From: Chitinophaga filiformis
Lineage (GTDB): Bacteria > Bacteroidota > Bacteroidia > Chitinophagales > Chitinophagaceae
NCBI RefSeq assembly: GCF_023100805.1
Contig: NZ_CP095855.1
Span: forward strand, 7,605,001 to 7,669,000
Length of the DNA stretch: 64,000 bases
Reading direction: 5' to 3'
Each line of letters starts with the position of its first letter. The first letter of the stretch is position 1. Under the pieces are notes generated by a model. The model did no database searches, was not told where the DNA came from, and was given only the letters and a program-made list of their open reading frames with translations. Shown piece after piece: positions 7,635-17,262 of the stretch. Both the position numbers and the translations under genes were made by a program.

Positions 7635-8102
7635 TCAATGCTGCTGAGGCGCTTCCTGTGCTGCCTGTGGAGCTGGTGGCGCCGGTGGTACCTGTGATGC
7701 CGGTGGTTTGGATGCAGGCTCCTTCTGCCCGTTGTGACAGGTATAACAGGTCACCGTCATCACTTGCGCGCCCTGCGCATCTTTACCGGATTTGAAATAT
7801 TTCTTATTGATGCGCATGGTCATTTTCAGCATCTCACGGGCTGTTTCCTTTTCTTCCTTGTCGTCACTGGCAAAATCCAGTTTCTTGGGATTGTCCGTCT
7901 GCCTGACATGGCAAAAGTCACATTTTACGCCCAGCGCCTTATTGTAACCGCGCATCTCTTTTTCGAGATCTTCATGGCTGATGTTTTTAGGCAATACTTT
8001 CAGATTCTTTGCTCTTTCTTCCTGCTGCGGCAATGATAATGAACATAGTGAGGCCGCCAGCAACAGGGACAGTGGTACAAGATAAGACCGTTTTAAATGC
8101 AT
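7635..8102 (-). CDS. Diheme c-type cytochrome (photosynthetic reaction-centre cytochrome c subunit-like)
   Basis: 155 residues. A signal peptide (residues 1-24, K-R then a hydrophobic core) directs export. Two heme-binding CxxCH motifs are visible, C61-D-F-C-H65 and C119-Y-T-C-H123. The intervening segment (FASDDKEEKETAREM, then MRINKKYF) is characteristic of the CytoC_RC-like family found as isolated small proteins in non-phototrophic Bacteroidota. It probably carries electrons in the periplasm. The C-terminal ~25 residues are Pro/Ala/Gln-rich and likely disordered. Partners are not evident from the neighbouring genes. Confidence 0.8.
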   Translation of the reverse strand: MHLKRSYLVPLSLLLAASLCSLSLPQQEERAKNLKVLPKNISHEDLEKEMRGYNKALGVKCDFCHVRQTDNPKKLDFASDDKEEKETAREMLKMTMRINKKYFKSGKDAQGAQVMTVTCYTCHNGQKEPASKPPASQVPPAPPAPQAAQEAPQQH

Positions 8103-8175
8103 AACGTTATAATATTAAGCTTCCTTAAATTCAGGCTAGGAACTTACAAAAAAGTCTTTACACTCTTACAAATTA

Positions 8176-9192
8176 TTATATGACTCCCAGGATTTTATGT
8201 TTAAGGGAGGAAAAACGGTACCCGAGTGTGACAGAGAAATCACTGTTCTGCAGGTGAAGATGGGCTGCCGGCAGGTGATTACGGGCATAATCATGGCTGG
8301 CGCTGAGGTAACTGAAAAAGTGCTCGCCATTATACCCACAGTTCATACGCGCCAGCGCACTGTATACAAGTGTGATCTGTTTCGGATTAAAACGGCTGTC
8401 GTATAGCGGATACTGCCCACCTGCCCCCAGCAGTAAAGTAGGATTGATGCTCCAGTGCCCTCCATCCATCACCAGATTGAAAGCGTAACCAACATAACCG
8501 ATCGTGGAAACCCAGGTAGGCTGCGGCTTTACAAGCTCATACACCATAGAGTCTTTCATCTCGTTGCCTACCAGGTTTGCATGTGAAAAGCTGAATTGCT
8601 GGTATTCAGGACTGACCATAAACAGCCAGCTTCCGGCGGTGCGCTGCTGCAACTTGCTGTAAAAGTTGGCTGCACTATAGGAAAAATGCTTAGGGTTGGC
8701 AAAAAGATAAAGGTTCAATGCGTATTTCCGGTAGCGGATATCTTCAAATGTAACGGGCGGTTCACTGCGACGGCGGCGAACCTCAAACAACATCCCGTTC
8801 ACATGCTGATAACTGGCTTCCAGTCCGAAGCGGCTGCCAAACTGCGACAATTCCAGGTTGCGGCTGCGCAGACCAGTTTTCCGGTCGGCCAGACTGGTAT
8901 AAGGCAATGTGAATTCATAAAAGAGCGAGAGGTATTTATAGTTGAGGTTTACGCCGGTATAACCGCTGTTATTGGCCAGCAGGTGCAGATAATCGCGGGG
9001 CGTCTTCTTGGTCTGGAAAATAAAGCTGCTGCCGGCATAACCGCCGTAGAGCTGCATATTGTTATCTTTCTGAAATGGCTTTATCCATGCACTATCGTTC
9101 GCATGCTGAGCGTACAAACAGCCTGCTCCCGAAAATTGTAAAAGAAGGAACAGGCTGATGTGCAGTTGTAGGTTTAAAAAAAAATATTTCAT
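8176..9192 (-). CDS. Outer-membrane beta-barrel-like protein (possibly DUF4421)
   Basis: 338 residues with an N-terminal signal peptide ending near G-C-L-Y-A-Q-H. The body has alternating aromatic/polar strands typical of an outer-membrane barrel (for example YTGVNLNYKYLSLFYEF and the terminal VTLGYRFSSL). This suggests a barrel of the DUF4421 type, but that family call is from memory of pattern only. It could insert in the outer membrane as a small porin or anchor. The stop is 73 bp upstream of the cytochrome start on the same strand. Confidence 0.55.
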   Translation of the reverse strand: MKYFFLNLQLHISLFLLLQFSGAGCLYAQHANDSAWIKPFQKDNNMQLYGGYAGSSFIFQTKKTPRDYLHLLANNSGYTGVNLNYKYLSLFYEFTLPYTSLADRKTGLRSRNLELSQFGSRFGLEASYQHVNGMLFEVRRRRSEPPVTFEDIRYRKYALNLYLFANPKHFSYSAANFYSKLQQRTAGSWLFMVSPEYQQFSFSHANLVGNEMKDSMVYELVKPQPTWVSTIGYVGYAFNLVMDGGHWSINPTLLLGAGGQYPLYDSRFNPKQITLVYSALARMNCGYNGEHFFSYLSASHDYARNHLPAAHLHLQNSDFSVTLGYRFSSLKHKILGVI

Positions 9193-9549
9193 CTCATCTC
9201 ATAGTCAACGCTATCACAGATATTTCTACCAACGGGCTTTTTACAGGCAGTGTAAGCACAAGATCCCTGCTTCCCTGATTTCCCTTCCAAGATAGTTCAT
9301 TTCTGAATTACCGGACAGAAATTGCACATATTTAACTTTTTGATTAAAACCTGGCAGTGCCAGTTCCCCGATGTCTATAGCGGTACCTGTACATACAATT
9401 TCCCGGCCGCCGGATGGCTTTTCAGTTGCATCCACTCTCCCATCGCAGTTAATACGCCCTTGCACAGGGATCGTATAAACCTTGTACGGCAGGACCCGGG
9501 ATTCCTAAAATAACAAACTATCCGGAAATACCCAATACAAAATAAACTA
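9193..9549. other. Intergenic stretch with a possible short gene remnant
   Basis: On the minus strand a frame from a stop near 9510 to a stop at 9241 encodes about 88 residues of protein-like composition (...VYTIPVQGRINCDG... GTAIDIGELALPGFNQ...). It lacks an ATG; a GTG at 9465 would give 74 residues. It may be a very short gene or the tail of a decayed one. Nothing else is visible in this stretch. Confidence 0.25.
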
Positions 9550-9609
9550 ATCTGTAAAAAGTGAAAGAGCCGGATCCTGTATTAACACAAGCCCGGCTCT
9601 TTCTTTTTT
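9550..9609 (-). terminator. Terminator of the susC-susD operon
   Basis: GAAAGAGCCGG (9563-9573) pairs with CCGGCTCTTTC (9593-9603), an 11-bp stem. On the minus strand it is followed by ACTTTTTA. It lies 15 bases beyond the susD stop. The opposite strand also has a T-rich tail, so it may work both ways. Confidence 0.8.
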
Positions 9610-9623
9610 AAAGTCCCCCAATC

Positions 9624-10913
9624 CTAAAATGTCGGATCGTCAGGTATGTTGACGTTATCATTCCTTTCTACGAAAGGAAATGGCAGCCAGCTACGTTTAC
9701 GTTCTGCCACCGGTCTGTCAAACCTGCGCTGGTCTTCCAGTTCAAGTCCGCTCATGAAGAGTTCTATATGACGATGCTTGTAGATCAGTTCCAGCAGTCT
9801 GTCTTTCGTGGCAGCCACTTCGGCGGGCAAGCCTGCACCTACGCCAAACGTATCGGCAGCGGGCGCCTTGGTCACTACTTTGTTCAGTTGCAGTAAACCA
9901 TTCACCAGGTCATCTTTACGCGCATAACATTCTGCTTTGATCAATGTGATCTCACCTGGCAGATATACGGGAATACTTTGGGTCGTAGCGGTAAAGAATC
10001 CTTTTACACGAAAACGCGGATTAACATCAGTCCCTACATAAAATGGTACGCGTTTATCTCCAGGGTCAGGTTGCAGACCCACAGGAAGCCCCATTGTAGA
10101 ATCCACTACCTGGTAAATGTTGTTGGTGGCTGTTACCAGTGTGAAGATCGGGTTTGTGGTCAGTGAATTGTAGTTGAAAGTCGAATAAACCGTTACCTGG
10201 CTGGCAGCGGCCAATGCAACGTCATAATCGCCTGCAAACAAGGCATAACGCGCCTTCAAAGCATACAGGGTGTTCACAAGATCGAGGCCTGCAGGTATGT
10301 TCGCTTTAAAGCCTGCACTAATAGCATTGGCATTCACAACAGTCAGCGCATTATCGATCACACGCACCGCTTTTCTGTATCCTTCCTTACTGGTGATGAA
10401 AGGTACATCCACACCAATAGTATCAGGTACATGTGTCCAGAACATAGCAAGATTGCCCAGTGCCAGCGCCTTATATATGGAAGCATAAGCAATCACACCG
10501 CTGGCATAACCAGGGTCGGTGATAACGCTGTTCGCAGCATTCAGCACACGGTTGGCATCAAAAATGATCTTGTTTGACACTGCCCACATACCGGTAACAA
10601 CAGCGTTTGTGTTCTGCACGGCGGCAGCGCCTGTGTATAGCTGGCCTTCATCTGCATTACCTGCGTTGACAACATAAGTGCCGCGGGTCAGCAGACTGGC
10701 GGTAGCAATAGAAGTGTATAAGGTACTTGTCCTGTTGGCAGTATACCAGTTCTGCAGCCCCACCGCTACGTCTGTCAAGGCATTCGCTGTGCTGACAGCA
10801 TCATCATAAGCGGGGCCTGAAGGGTCTGTATATTCTTTTTTACAGGATGCGGCTACCAACAGCAGCATACCTGCCAGAAAAGAACGACTGTATTTATTGA
10901 GATGTATTTTCAT
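9624..10913 (-). CDS. SusD/RagB-like nutrient-binding outer-membrane lipoprotein
   Basis: About 429 residues from the ATG at 10913. An in-frame ATG at 10946 would overlap susC; the later one places MKIHLNKYSRS directly before a lipoprotein signal with lipobox LLLVAASC, so it is preferred. The mature protein has the helical TPR-like organisation of SusD (KAVRVIDNALTVVNAN and YALKARYALFAGDYDVALAAAS) and a C-terminal R-H-I-E-L-F-M-SGLELEDQRRFDR segment typical of RagB/SusD. It is expected to sit as a surface lid on the SusC partner encoded 19 bp upstream. The substrate is unknown; the neighbouring MurNAc genes suggest a peptidoglycan-derived or amino-sugar ligand. Confidence 0.92.
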   Translation of the reverse strand: MKIHLNKYSRSFLAGMLLLVAASCKKEYTDPSGPAYDDAVSTANALTDVAVGLQNWYTANRTSTLYTSIATASLLTRGTYVVNAGNADEGQLYTGAAAVQNTNAVVTGMWAVSNKIIFDANRVLNAANSVITDPGYASGVIAYASIYKALALGNLAMFWTHVPDTIGVDVPFITSKEGYRKAVRVIDNALTVVNANAISAGFKANIPAGLDLVNTLYALKARYALFAGDYDVALAAASQVTVYSTFNYNSLTTNPIFTLVTATNNIYQVVDSTMGLPVGLQPDPGDKRVPFYVGTDVNPRFRVKGFFTATTQSIPVYLPGEITLIKAECYARKDDLVNGLLQLNKVVTKAPAADTFGVGAGLPAEVAATKDRLLELIYKHRHIELFMSGLELEDQRRFDRPVAERKRSWLPFPFVERNDNVNIPDDPTF

Positions 10914-10932
10914 AAAACTACTTTTTGATGAT

Positions 10933-13900
10933 TTAGAATCTGGCACGAAGCGCTACATTATATGTCCTGGGAGCAGGTACACTACCGAAATCGATACCAC
11001 GCAATACAGTGCTTTGTCCTGCCGCATTTACCTCAGGGTCATATCCTTTGTAGTTATCCCATGAATACAGGTTACGGCCGCCTATGCTAAGCGTCAGATC
11101 ACTTAGTCCTTTGATCTTACCGAAGTTATAGCTGAAAGCCACTTCCCTCAGTTTTACAAAAGAGCCATCATCTATTCTCCATTCCTGGATATTGTAGTTG
11201 CCGGCAATGAATCCACGGGGCAACTGTCCCAGGTCTTCCTGTTCGGCTATCTTTCCGTTGTCCACACCTTGCCTTGTTCTGAAATCAGCGTTAAATACAT
11301 CAACTCCCTGTACGATATCCAGCTGTGTGTGCAGACTGAGTCTCTTATAGCTGAAATCGTTGGTGAGGGTACCTGTCCAATCGGGATTAGGATCGCCTAT
11401 TTTCTTCTGCAGCGCAGCCACACCTGTAGTTGGCGGTAAACCGGTATTCGGATCTCTTACAGGAGTGTAAGAAAAAGGCGAGTGCTGTACACCGCCCTCT
11501 GTAACCGGAATACCATTGGGTTTTGTCAGCTTATTACCATTAGCATCGCGGGCAAAGAAACTACCATAGAAGAAGCCAATGGGCTCTCCATTAGCAATAG
11601 CAACCGGCGCACCACTCACGGTTGGATACAGCAGGATGGACTGCCCGATGTCCAACGCTTTATTCCTGTTACGGTTGAAGATAGCTGTCATATCCCAGTT
11701 GAAACTTTTGCTTTTCACAGGCGCTACATTCAATACTACTTCAAAACCCTTATTGGAAAGTGAACCAATGTTATCCAGGCGGGTGCTGTAACCCTGTGTT
11801 GGTGCGATAGCACGGGCAATCAGCAGGTCTTCCACTTTCTTGCTGTAGTAGTTAACGGAGAGGTTGATACGGTTGTCCCAGAAGGCCAGATCTGTACCAA
11901 ACTCCAGTTCCTGCTGTCTTTCAGGTTTGATATTGGGATTGGTGTAAGTGGTCGGCGATGTGAAAGATGCCGCACCGATAAAGGCAACTGCCCTGTAAGT
12001 ATTGAAGCGGCCATAAGCAGGGATACCTGTCAGGTTGCCGGACTGACCATAGGCAGCCCTGAGTTTAAACAGGTTCCACCAACGGGATACATTCAGCGAT
12101 TTCCAGTAATCTGTACCTGATAACACATAACTGCCGCTTAGCTTTGTGTAGAGCTGGTTGCGCTCATCTTCGCCAAATACGGAAGAACCATCCATTCTCA
12201 ATGCCCCTGTAACAAAGAGCTGATCACGGTATTTAAAGTTCTGTTGTATGTACTGACCGGAGATAGATAAACGGGTACGCTCATCTGCACCGGGTATAGG
12301 TGTAGCAGCGCCGCTCACCGTCTGTACGAATGGAGGCAATCCCCTGCCCTGTTGGAGGGAATAATGCCCACGCTGGTATTGCAGGGAATATCCTACCTGC
12401 GTTACAGATGCCAGGTCAGCAGTGATCTGCGCATCGTAGGTAACGTTCACATCATGGTTGATCAGGAAGGAATTATTAACACCGGCACTGGCATAACCAT
12501 TCTGTGTAGGATCAAGCTTTGCGCCACCACCAAAGAAGCCAAGGCTTACATTGTATGCAAAAGGAGGAATAAAGGTGGTGCCGTCCTGGCTGTAGTTATC
12601 GATCCCCATGTGATAATCTACGGTCAGGTTCTTGATTGGCCTCAGCTTGATACCGGCGCCGGCAATCAACCTGTTGGTCTGCTGTTGCTGCTGAAAATCC
12701 TCAATGACAGAAACAGGGTTCACACGTCCGCGCTCTCCCACTGCCAGCAGGTTACCCAATGCATTACGCTGATGAATATCGTAGTAGTTACCAATGATCG
12801 TAACGGAGTTGGTAGGAGAAAAGAAAGAGTTACCATCCGGCTTTTCATTGGTCTTACTGTAAATGTAGTTCATGGTAGCATTGAAGCTGATCCATTTGTT
12901 GAGCTCCTGGTCCAGGTTCAGGCGAAAGCTGTAACGGTTGAAATCAGTATTTCTTACAATACCCTGGTTGTACAGGTAACTGGCAGATGCATAGTACCTG
13001 GTTTTGTTCTGCCCGCCTGTTACAGATACGTTGTTGTCTGTACCGATACCTGTGCGGAAGATATAGTCCTGGTAGTCGTAACGTTTTACAGGTGTTGTAC
13101 GCACGATGGTATCTGTCAGGATCGTCTGTGTAGACACGTCAGGCGTACCACCAAACTTAACAGGCGCCTGGTTAACGTCCAGTTTCTTACGCAGTTCGTT
13201 CACATTAAAGCTGGTAGAGAAACTTACCACCGGCGCACCGCCCTTGCCTTTCTTTGTAAAGATCTGCACTACACCGGCATTGGCACGTGAACCATAGATG
13301 GCAGCTGCAGCCGCGCCATTCAATACTTCTATGCTTTCAATATCTGCAGGATTGATATCTACCATACGGTTCTGCCCCACATTACCGGCAAAGTTACCAC
13401 CGGCATAGGAAGCGTCAGCATTTGTGACGCGGGTAGTGGAGTTGTCGATGATCACACCATCGATAATATACAGTGGTTCAGTAGAACCGCTGATAGTACT
13501 GATACCACGCAGTTTTACAGACATTCCGCCGGCAGGATCGCCGGAGTTCTGTGTGATCTGCGCACCGGCAGTTTTACCCTGCAGTGCTGTCAATACGTTG
13601 CCGGTAGCGCCTTTGGTGAGCTCGTCCGATTTTACAGTGCTGATATACGTACCCAGTTGTTTACGCGTAGTACCGAGAGAAGCACCTGTTACCACTACTT
13701 CATCCAGTTTGGATACCGAAGTGCTTAACTGCTGATTAAGCGTATAGGTAGTGGCGGTACCAATTGTTAATGCACTTTCTGCAGGAGCAAAACCTATTCC
13801 TGTAAATACGAGTGTATAACTGCCGGGTTTCAGATCGGCATTGATGTTATAGACGCCATCTACTGATGTAGTGGCGCCCAGTTTGGTTCCTTTGATCGCT

Positions 13901-14055
13901 ACGGTAATACCGGGCAGGGTAGCGCCCGTTTCGTCTGTAACCTTACCTGACAGCTTTACCTGCGCAAAAGCAGCGAAGGCAGTAAAGCATTGTAAGACCA
14001 GCAAAAGCAACAGATACCTGCACCTGGCAAGCCGGAATAATTGATAGCTCCTCAT
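10933..14055 (-). CDS. SusC/RagA-family TonB-dependent outer-membrane transporter
   Basis: 1040 residues, the usual size for SusC proteins. Signal peptide (1-31), a carboxypeptidase-regulatory-like beta-sandwich (about 33-120: VKLSGKVTD...GVYNINA), a TonB-box-like segment (L-D-E-V-V-V-T-G) and a plug domain with the signature LRGISTISGS-EPLYIIDGV. The C-terminal barrel ends in Phe (NVALRARF). It imports bulky substrates with SusD (9624-10913). The operon lies immediately downstream of, and on the same strand as, a DeoR regulator, anmK, murQ and a symporter, hinting at a MurNAc-containing ligand. Confidence 0.95.
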   Translation of the reverse strand: MRSYQLFRLARCRYLLLLLVLQCFTAFAAFAQVKLSGKVTDETGATLPGITVAIKGTKLGATTSVDGVYNINADLKPGSYTLVFTGIGFAPAESALTIGTATTYTLNQQLSTSVSKLDEVVVTGASLGTTRKQLGTYISTVKSDELTKGATGNVLTALQGKTAGAQITQNSGDPAGGMSVKLRGISTISGSTEPLYIIDGVIIDNSTTRVTNADASYAGGNFAGNVGQNRMVDINPADIESIEVLNGAAAAAIYGSRANAGVVQIFTKKGKGGAPVVSFSTSFNVNELRKKLDVNQAPVKFGGTPDVSTQTILTDTIVRTTPVKRYDYQDYIFRTGIGTDNNVSVTGGQNKTRYYASASYLYNQGIVRNTDFNRYSFRLNLDQELNKWISFNATMNYIYSKTNEKPDGNSFFSPTNSVTIIGNYYDIHQRNALGNLLAVGERGRVNPVSVIEDFQQQQQTNRLIAGAGIKLRPIKNLTVDYHMGIDNYSQDGTTFIPPFAYNVSLGFFGGGAKLDPTQNGYASAGVNNSFLINHDVNVTYDAQITADLASVTQVGYSLQYQRGHYSLQQGRGLPPFVQTVSGAATPIPGADERTRLSISGQYIQQNFKYRDQLFVTGALRMDGSSVFGEDERNQLYTKLSGSYVLSGTDYWKSLNVSRWWNLFKLRAAYGQSGNLTGIPAYGRFNTYRAVAFIGAASFTSPTTYTNPNIKPERQQELEFGTDLAFWDNRINLSVNYYSKKVEDLLIARAIAPTQGYSTRLDNIGSLSNKGFEVVLNVAPVKSKSFNWDMTAIFNRNRNKALDIGQSILLYPTVSGAPVAIANGEPIGFFYGSFFARDANGNKLTKPNGIPVTEGGVQHSPFSYTPVRDPNTGLPPTTGVAALQKKIGDPNPDWTGTLTNDFSYKRLSLHTQLDIVQGVDVFNADFRTRQGVDNGKIAEQEDLGQLPRGFIAGNYNIQEWRIDDGSFVKLREVAFSYNFGKIKGLSDLTLSIGGRNLYSWDNYKGYDPEVNAAGQSTVLRGIDFGSVPAPRTYNVALRARF

Positions 14056-14379
14056 AAATGATTTTTAATAGTAAGCGAAATGTAATGGCATGGATATCCC
14101 CCGTCATTCGGCAGTCTTGACTCCGAATAACTGATTGACCACACTGGTTGATAAACGCGCGTTATATGTACAATGAATTCCCGGTTATAACCGGGACGAT
14201 CAATAAGTTCTCATAACAAACTCTTTTTAGTTAAAGCGATAAATATTTGCATAGATGTTCCTTGTTGTCCGGGAACATCGTCGGTGAATAACCTAATAGA
14301 TTACAGGCTGGTTGATAAGCACGTTTACATGTTACAATACGTTCCTGCAATGTGGCTGGAACAAGTAATAGCTGTTTTA
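14056..14379. other. Leader region of susC with a candidate operator
   Basis: A 324-bp non-coding gap between deoR and susC that should hold the susC promoter. The only clear structure is the 18-bp palindrome at 14179-14196. I could not assign a confident TAnnTTTG box. Confidence 0.5.
14179..14196. promoter_or_regulatory. 18-bp perfect palindrome upstream of susC
   Basis: TCCCGGTTATAACCGGGA is a perfect palindrome 124 bp before the susC start codon. Its size and symmetry fit a dimeric regulator's operator. No regulator can be assigned from the sequence, and it does not resemble the AAAAACGCA repeats near deoR and the symporter. Confidence 0.45.
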
Positions 14380-15126
14380 TTATAAAATCTGTATACCCTT
14401 CTTTTTATATGGCTGCAATTTTTTAGCATCGGGTGGCAGCTCAGTAATTAATATATCTATCTCATCCACATCACAGATCTTTAACTGTTCGGATGTATTG
14501 ATCTTCTCTGAAATGGTCAATACCACTACTTTCTTGGCAGTGCTGATCATGGCTCTTTTTACCTGCACTACATCCCAGTCATTATCTGTTAAACCATCTT
14601 CCGCATCAATGGCATTGTTTCCGAGGAAACACAGGTCTGCTTTGATCATTTTTATCTTTGAAATAGCCTCCCCCCCTACTGTGATCTTTGATCCTTTGGA
14701 TAGTTTATCGCCTATCACGATCACTTCTATATTCGGGTGATTGGCATATTCAAAAGCAGCAGGGAGGCTTACAGTAATGAACGTGGCCTGTAACTCTCTT
14801 GGCAGCACACGGGCCAGCTCTGCTATCGTAGTCCCCCCTGTAGTTAATACAAACATGCCGTCATGTATCAGTTCAACGGCTTTTAAAGCTATGGTCTTTT
14901 TATCTTTTACCGCGTATACATCCTGTGATGTGATACCCTGATGAAATGAATTGGAAAGTGCGCCGCCATGCACTTTTATGATCTTCCCCTCCTGTGCCAG
15001 CTCTGCAAGGTCACGGCGGATAGTATCTTCCGATACCTGTATCTGTTCGCTCAGATGAGAAGACAACACCTTGTTGTGCAGGTTTACCTGATGAAGTATG
15101 TATGCATGGCGTTCTTCCTTTAACAT
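14380..15126 (-). CDS. DeoR-family transcriptional regulator
   Basis: About 248 residues from the ATG at 15126 (an upstream in-frame start at 15171 adds 15 atypical residues). Residues ~5-60 form the DeoR helix-turn-helix (RHAYILHQVNLHNKVLSS, then VSEDTIRRDLAEL), followed by the KVHGGAL linker and a C-terminal sugar-phosphate sensing DeoRC domain (TTGGTTIAELAR...; ADLCFLGNNAID). Such proteins repress sugar-catabolic genes and release DNA on binding a phosphorylated intermediate. The position downstream of symporter-murQ-anmK suggests MurNAc-6-P or GlcNAc-6-P as effector, an inference. AAAAACGCA-type repeats occur in its own leader and in the symporter's. Confidence 0.88.
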   Translation of the reverse strand: MLKEERHAYILHQVNLHNKVLSSHLSEQIQVSEDTIRRDLAELAQEGKIIKVHGGALSNSFHQGITSQDVYAVKDKKTIALKAVELIHDGMFVLTTGGTTIAELARVLPRELQATFITVSLPAAFEYANHPNIEVIVIGDKLSKGSKITVGGEAISKIKMIKADLCFLGNNAIDAEDGLTDNDWDVVQVKRAMISTAKKVVVLTISEKINTSEQLKICDVDEIDILITELPPDAKKLQPYKKKGIQIL

Positions 15127-15171
15127 CTGGCGATGATTACTTTGGTTGAATACAAGGATCAATTTCTGCAA

Positions 15172-15183
15172 AAAAACGCAGAA
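15172..15183. promoter_or_regulatory. Candidate DeoR operator repeat upstream of deoR
   Basis: AAAAACGCAGAA lies 46 bp before the deoR ATG. The same core AAAAACGCA occurs three times upstream of the symporter (18779-18830). A repeat shared by the regulator's leader and the operon it probably controls suggests a direct-repeat operator; binding is inferred. Confidence 0.35.
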
Positions 15184-15244
15184 AACAAAATATAACCCGC
15201 ATTTTTTTGCTGCTTTTAGCCGGATTAAAAAGATTCATGCGGGT

Positions 15245-16438
15245 TTATGCCGGAAATGACAGTTTTCCCATGGTAATAGCCGGCATACCGGGCTTACCGA
15301 AGTTGATGCCTTCTCCACAAATCGCTTCATTGGCAAGTATGGCAAAGAGCACGGCTTCTTTTGCATCTCCGGCTATGCCCAATTCATCGGTAGTATGCCA
15401 TTGCAGACGTGGCAGCTTTTCCCTGATCAAGCTTGTCAGCAAAGGGTTATGTGCGCCTCCGCCACTTGCATATATCGCATAGTCTTTTTCCTTCCGCACC
15501 ACCCACTGCAGAGCCTCGGTAATCGTCTCTGCGCTAAAATGCGTCAGTGTAGCCATGATATCATATGGGGAAAGATCGGTGGTCTTGCTGCGCTCCTGTG
15601 CCATTTTTACATATGCTTTGTTAAACAGTTCAGGCCCTGTTGTGCGGGGGAATGTAGCTTTCAAAAATGGCTCGTCTTTCAATGCCGCCAATAAACTTTC
15701 GTTCATCGTGCCTTGTTTAGCAAATACAGCATCTTTATCGTATTCCACGTCGAAGAACTCTCTCGCAAAAGCATCCAGCAATGTATTACCTGGCCCCGTA
15801 TCTGTTACAAATACGCATTCCGGATCAAGGTCTCCCGGCAGAAGCGTAAAGTTGGCGATCCCCCCCATATTCAGCATGATCCTGTTTTCGCCCCTTTTGG
15901 AGAACAGACAATAATCTCCATACAAAGCGAGCGGCGCACCTTCTCCACCTGCAGCAATATGCTTCTGTCTGAAATCACTCAGGGTGATAATCCTTGTATT
16001 TACAGCGATATGATCTCCATCTCCTATCTGCAAAGTGGCATTCAGGAAACCAGATCGGTTGTGTAAACGTTTGGGACTATGATACACTGTTTGTCCATGG
16101 GAGGCAATGAGATCTACTTCACCCGGAAGAATACTCCATTTCCGCAAGCAATTCGATATCCAGCGAGCGTGCAGGATTCCCAGCCATGGATTTAAGAGGC
16201 AAAGCTGCTGAAAAGAGATCGTCTCTTTTGCAAACACCTTCCGGATCTCATCTTTCACGCGTGCCGGGTAAGGCACCGTTTCAAAATGTTCCACCGTAAC
16301 ACGCGTATCCATTCCACTGCCACTGACAGCACATAGTGCTACATCCAGCCCATCCAGTGAGGTACCCGACATCAGCCCGATAATGCGCCTTACCGGCTTT
16401 TGCGCAATTGTAAACAGCCGTTGGAGGTTTGTGTTCAT
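15245..16438 (-). CDS. anmK: Anhydro-N-acetylmuramic acid kinase
   Basis: 397 residues. AnmK hydrolyses the anhydro ring of 1,6-anhydro-MurNAc and phosphorylates it to MurNAc-6-P in the cytoplasm. The ASKHA-fold signature GLMSGTSLDGLD sits near residue 20 and DTGPGNTLLDAF in the middle, both hallmark motifs. The start overlaps the murQ stop (ATGA), showing translational coupling. Next in the pathway is MurQ, encoded directly upstream. The gene is full length. Confidence 0.95.
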   Translation of the reverse strand: MNTNLQRLFTIAQKPVRRIIGLMSGTSLDGLDVALCAVSGSGMDTRVTVEHFETVPYPARVKDEIRKVFAKETISFQQLCLLNPWLGILHARWISNCLRKWSILPGEVDLIASHGQTVYHSPKRLHNRSGFLNATLQIGDGDHIAVNTRIITLSDFRQKHIAAGGEGAPLALYGDYCLFSKRGENRIMLNMGGIANFTLLPGDLDPECVFVTDTGPGNTLLDAFAREFFDVEYDKDAVFAKQGTMNESLLAALKDEPFLKATFPRTTGPELFNKAYVKMAQERSKTTDLSPYDIMATLTHFSAETITEALQWVVRKEKDYAIYASGGGAHNPLLTSLIREKLPRLQWHTTDELGIAGDAKEAVLFAILANEAICGEGINFGKPGMPAITMGKLSFPA

Positions 16439-17238
16439 GATTTCCTGCTTTCTATGGCGGCCCTTACACTTCCTTTTTCTGCTATCAGCTGGCGTGCGGT
16501 GGCTTCATCCACATTCAGCTCACTCATCACCATCCTTGTAGCACGGTCTACCAGTTTATGGTTGCTCAGTTGCATATCTACCATCTTATTTCCCTTCACC
16601 CTTCCCAGTTGTATCATGATGGATGTGGAGATCATATTCAGGATCAGCTTTTGCGCTGTGCCTGATTTCATGCGGGTACTGCCGGTCAGGAACTCCGCTC
16701 CTACTTCCGCTTCCACAGGATACTCCACTGCGGCAGCCAGCGGACTGCCTGTGTTACAGGTTACACATCCCGTTACAATACCTCTTTCCCGCATGGTCTT
16801 CACCCCTCCTATTACATAAGGCGTGGTGCCCGACGCCGCAATGCCTATGACCACATCCTTATCATTGATATGAAAACTATCCAGGTCTTTCGCTGCCTGC
16901 TGCCTGTCATCTTCAGCAAATTCCACTGCCTTGCGGATGGCTTTATCGCCCCCGGCAATGATACCCACTACCAATTCATGCGGTACACCAAATGTAGGCG
17001 GGCATTCTGATGCATCGACAATGCCCAGCCTTCCGCTGGTACCGGCGCCAATGTAGAACAGGCGACCTCCTTCTCTCATTTTCTCCACTGCTGCCATTAC
17101 CAGTCTTTCTATCTGGGGAATGGCTTTCGCTACCGCCTGGGGCACTGTAGCATCTTCACTATTGATCCCTTCCAGCAGGGCGCGGACACTCATCTTCTCC
17201 AGGTCATTGAACCGGGAAGACATTTCAGTTGTAAGCAT
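16435..17238 (-). CDS. murQ: N-acetylmuramic acid 6-phosphate etherase
   Basis: 267 residues, slightly shorter than the ~300 of E. coli MurQ. It cleaves the lactyl ether of MurNAc-6-P to GlcNAc-6-P and D-lactate. The SIS-domain motif GAGTSGRLG, followed by DASECPPTFG, is diagnostic. A second ATG six codons in is an alternative start. It overlaps anmK by 4 bp and follows the symporter gene by 24 bp, so symporter-murQ-anmK form one operon for uptake and recycling of cell-wall amino sugars. Confidence 0.95.
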   Translation of the reverse strand: MLTTEMSSRFNDLEKMSVRALLEGINSEDATVPQAVAKAIPQIERLVMAAVEKMREGGRLFYIGAGTSGRLGIVDASECPPTFGVPHELVVGIIAGGDKAIRKAVEFAEDDRQQAAKDLDSFHINDKDVVIGIAASGTTPYVIGGVKTMRERGIVTGCVTCNTGSPLAAAVEYPVEAEVGAEFLTGSTRMKSGTAQKLILNMISTSIMIQLGRVKGNKMVDMQLSNHKLVDRATRMVMSELNVDEATARQLIAEKGSVRAAIESRKS

Positions 17239-17262
17239 AGTTCTAGCATTAATTTTTACAGA

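Noticed and set aside
12352..13290. 312-codon plus-strand frame
   Set aside because: Lies antisense within susC, which has full-length domain structure.
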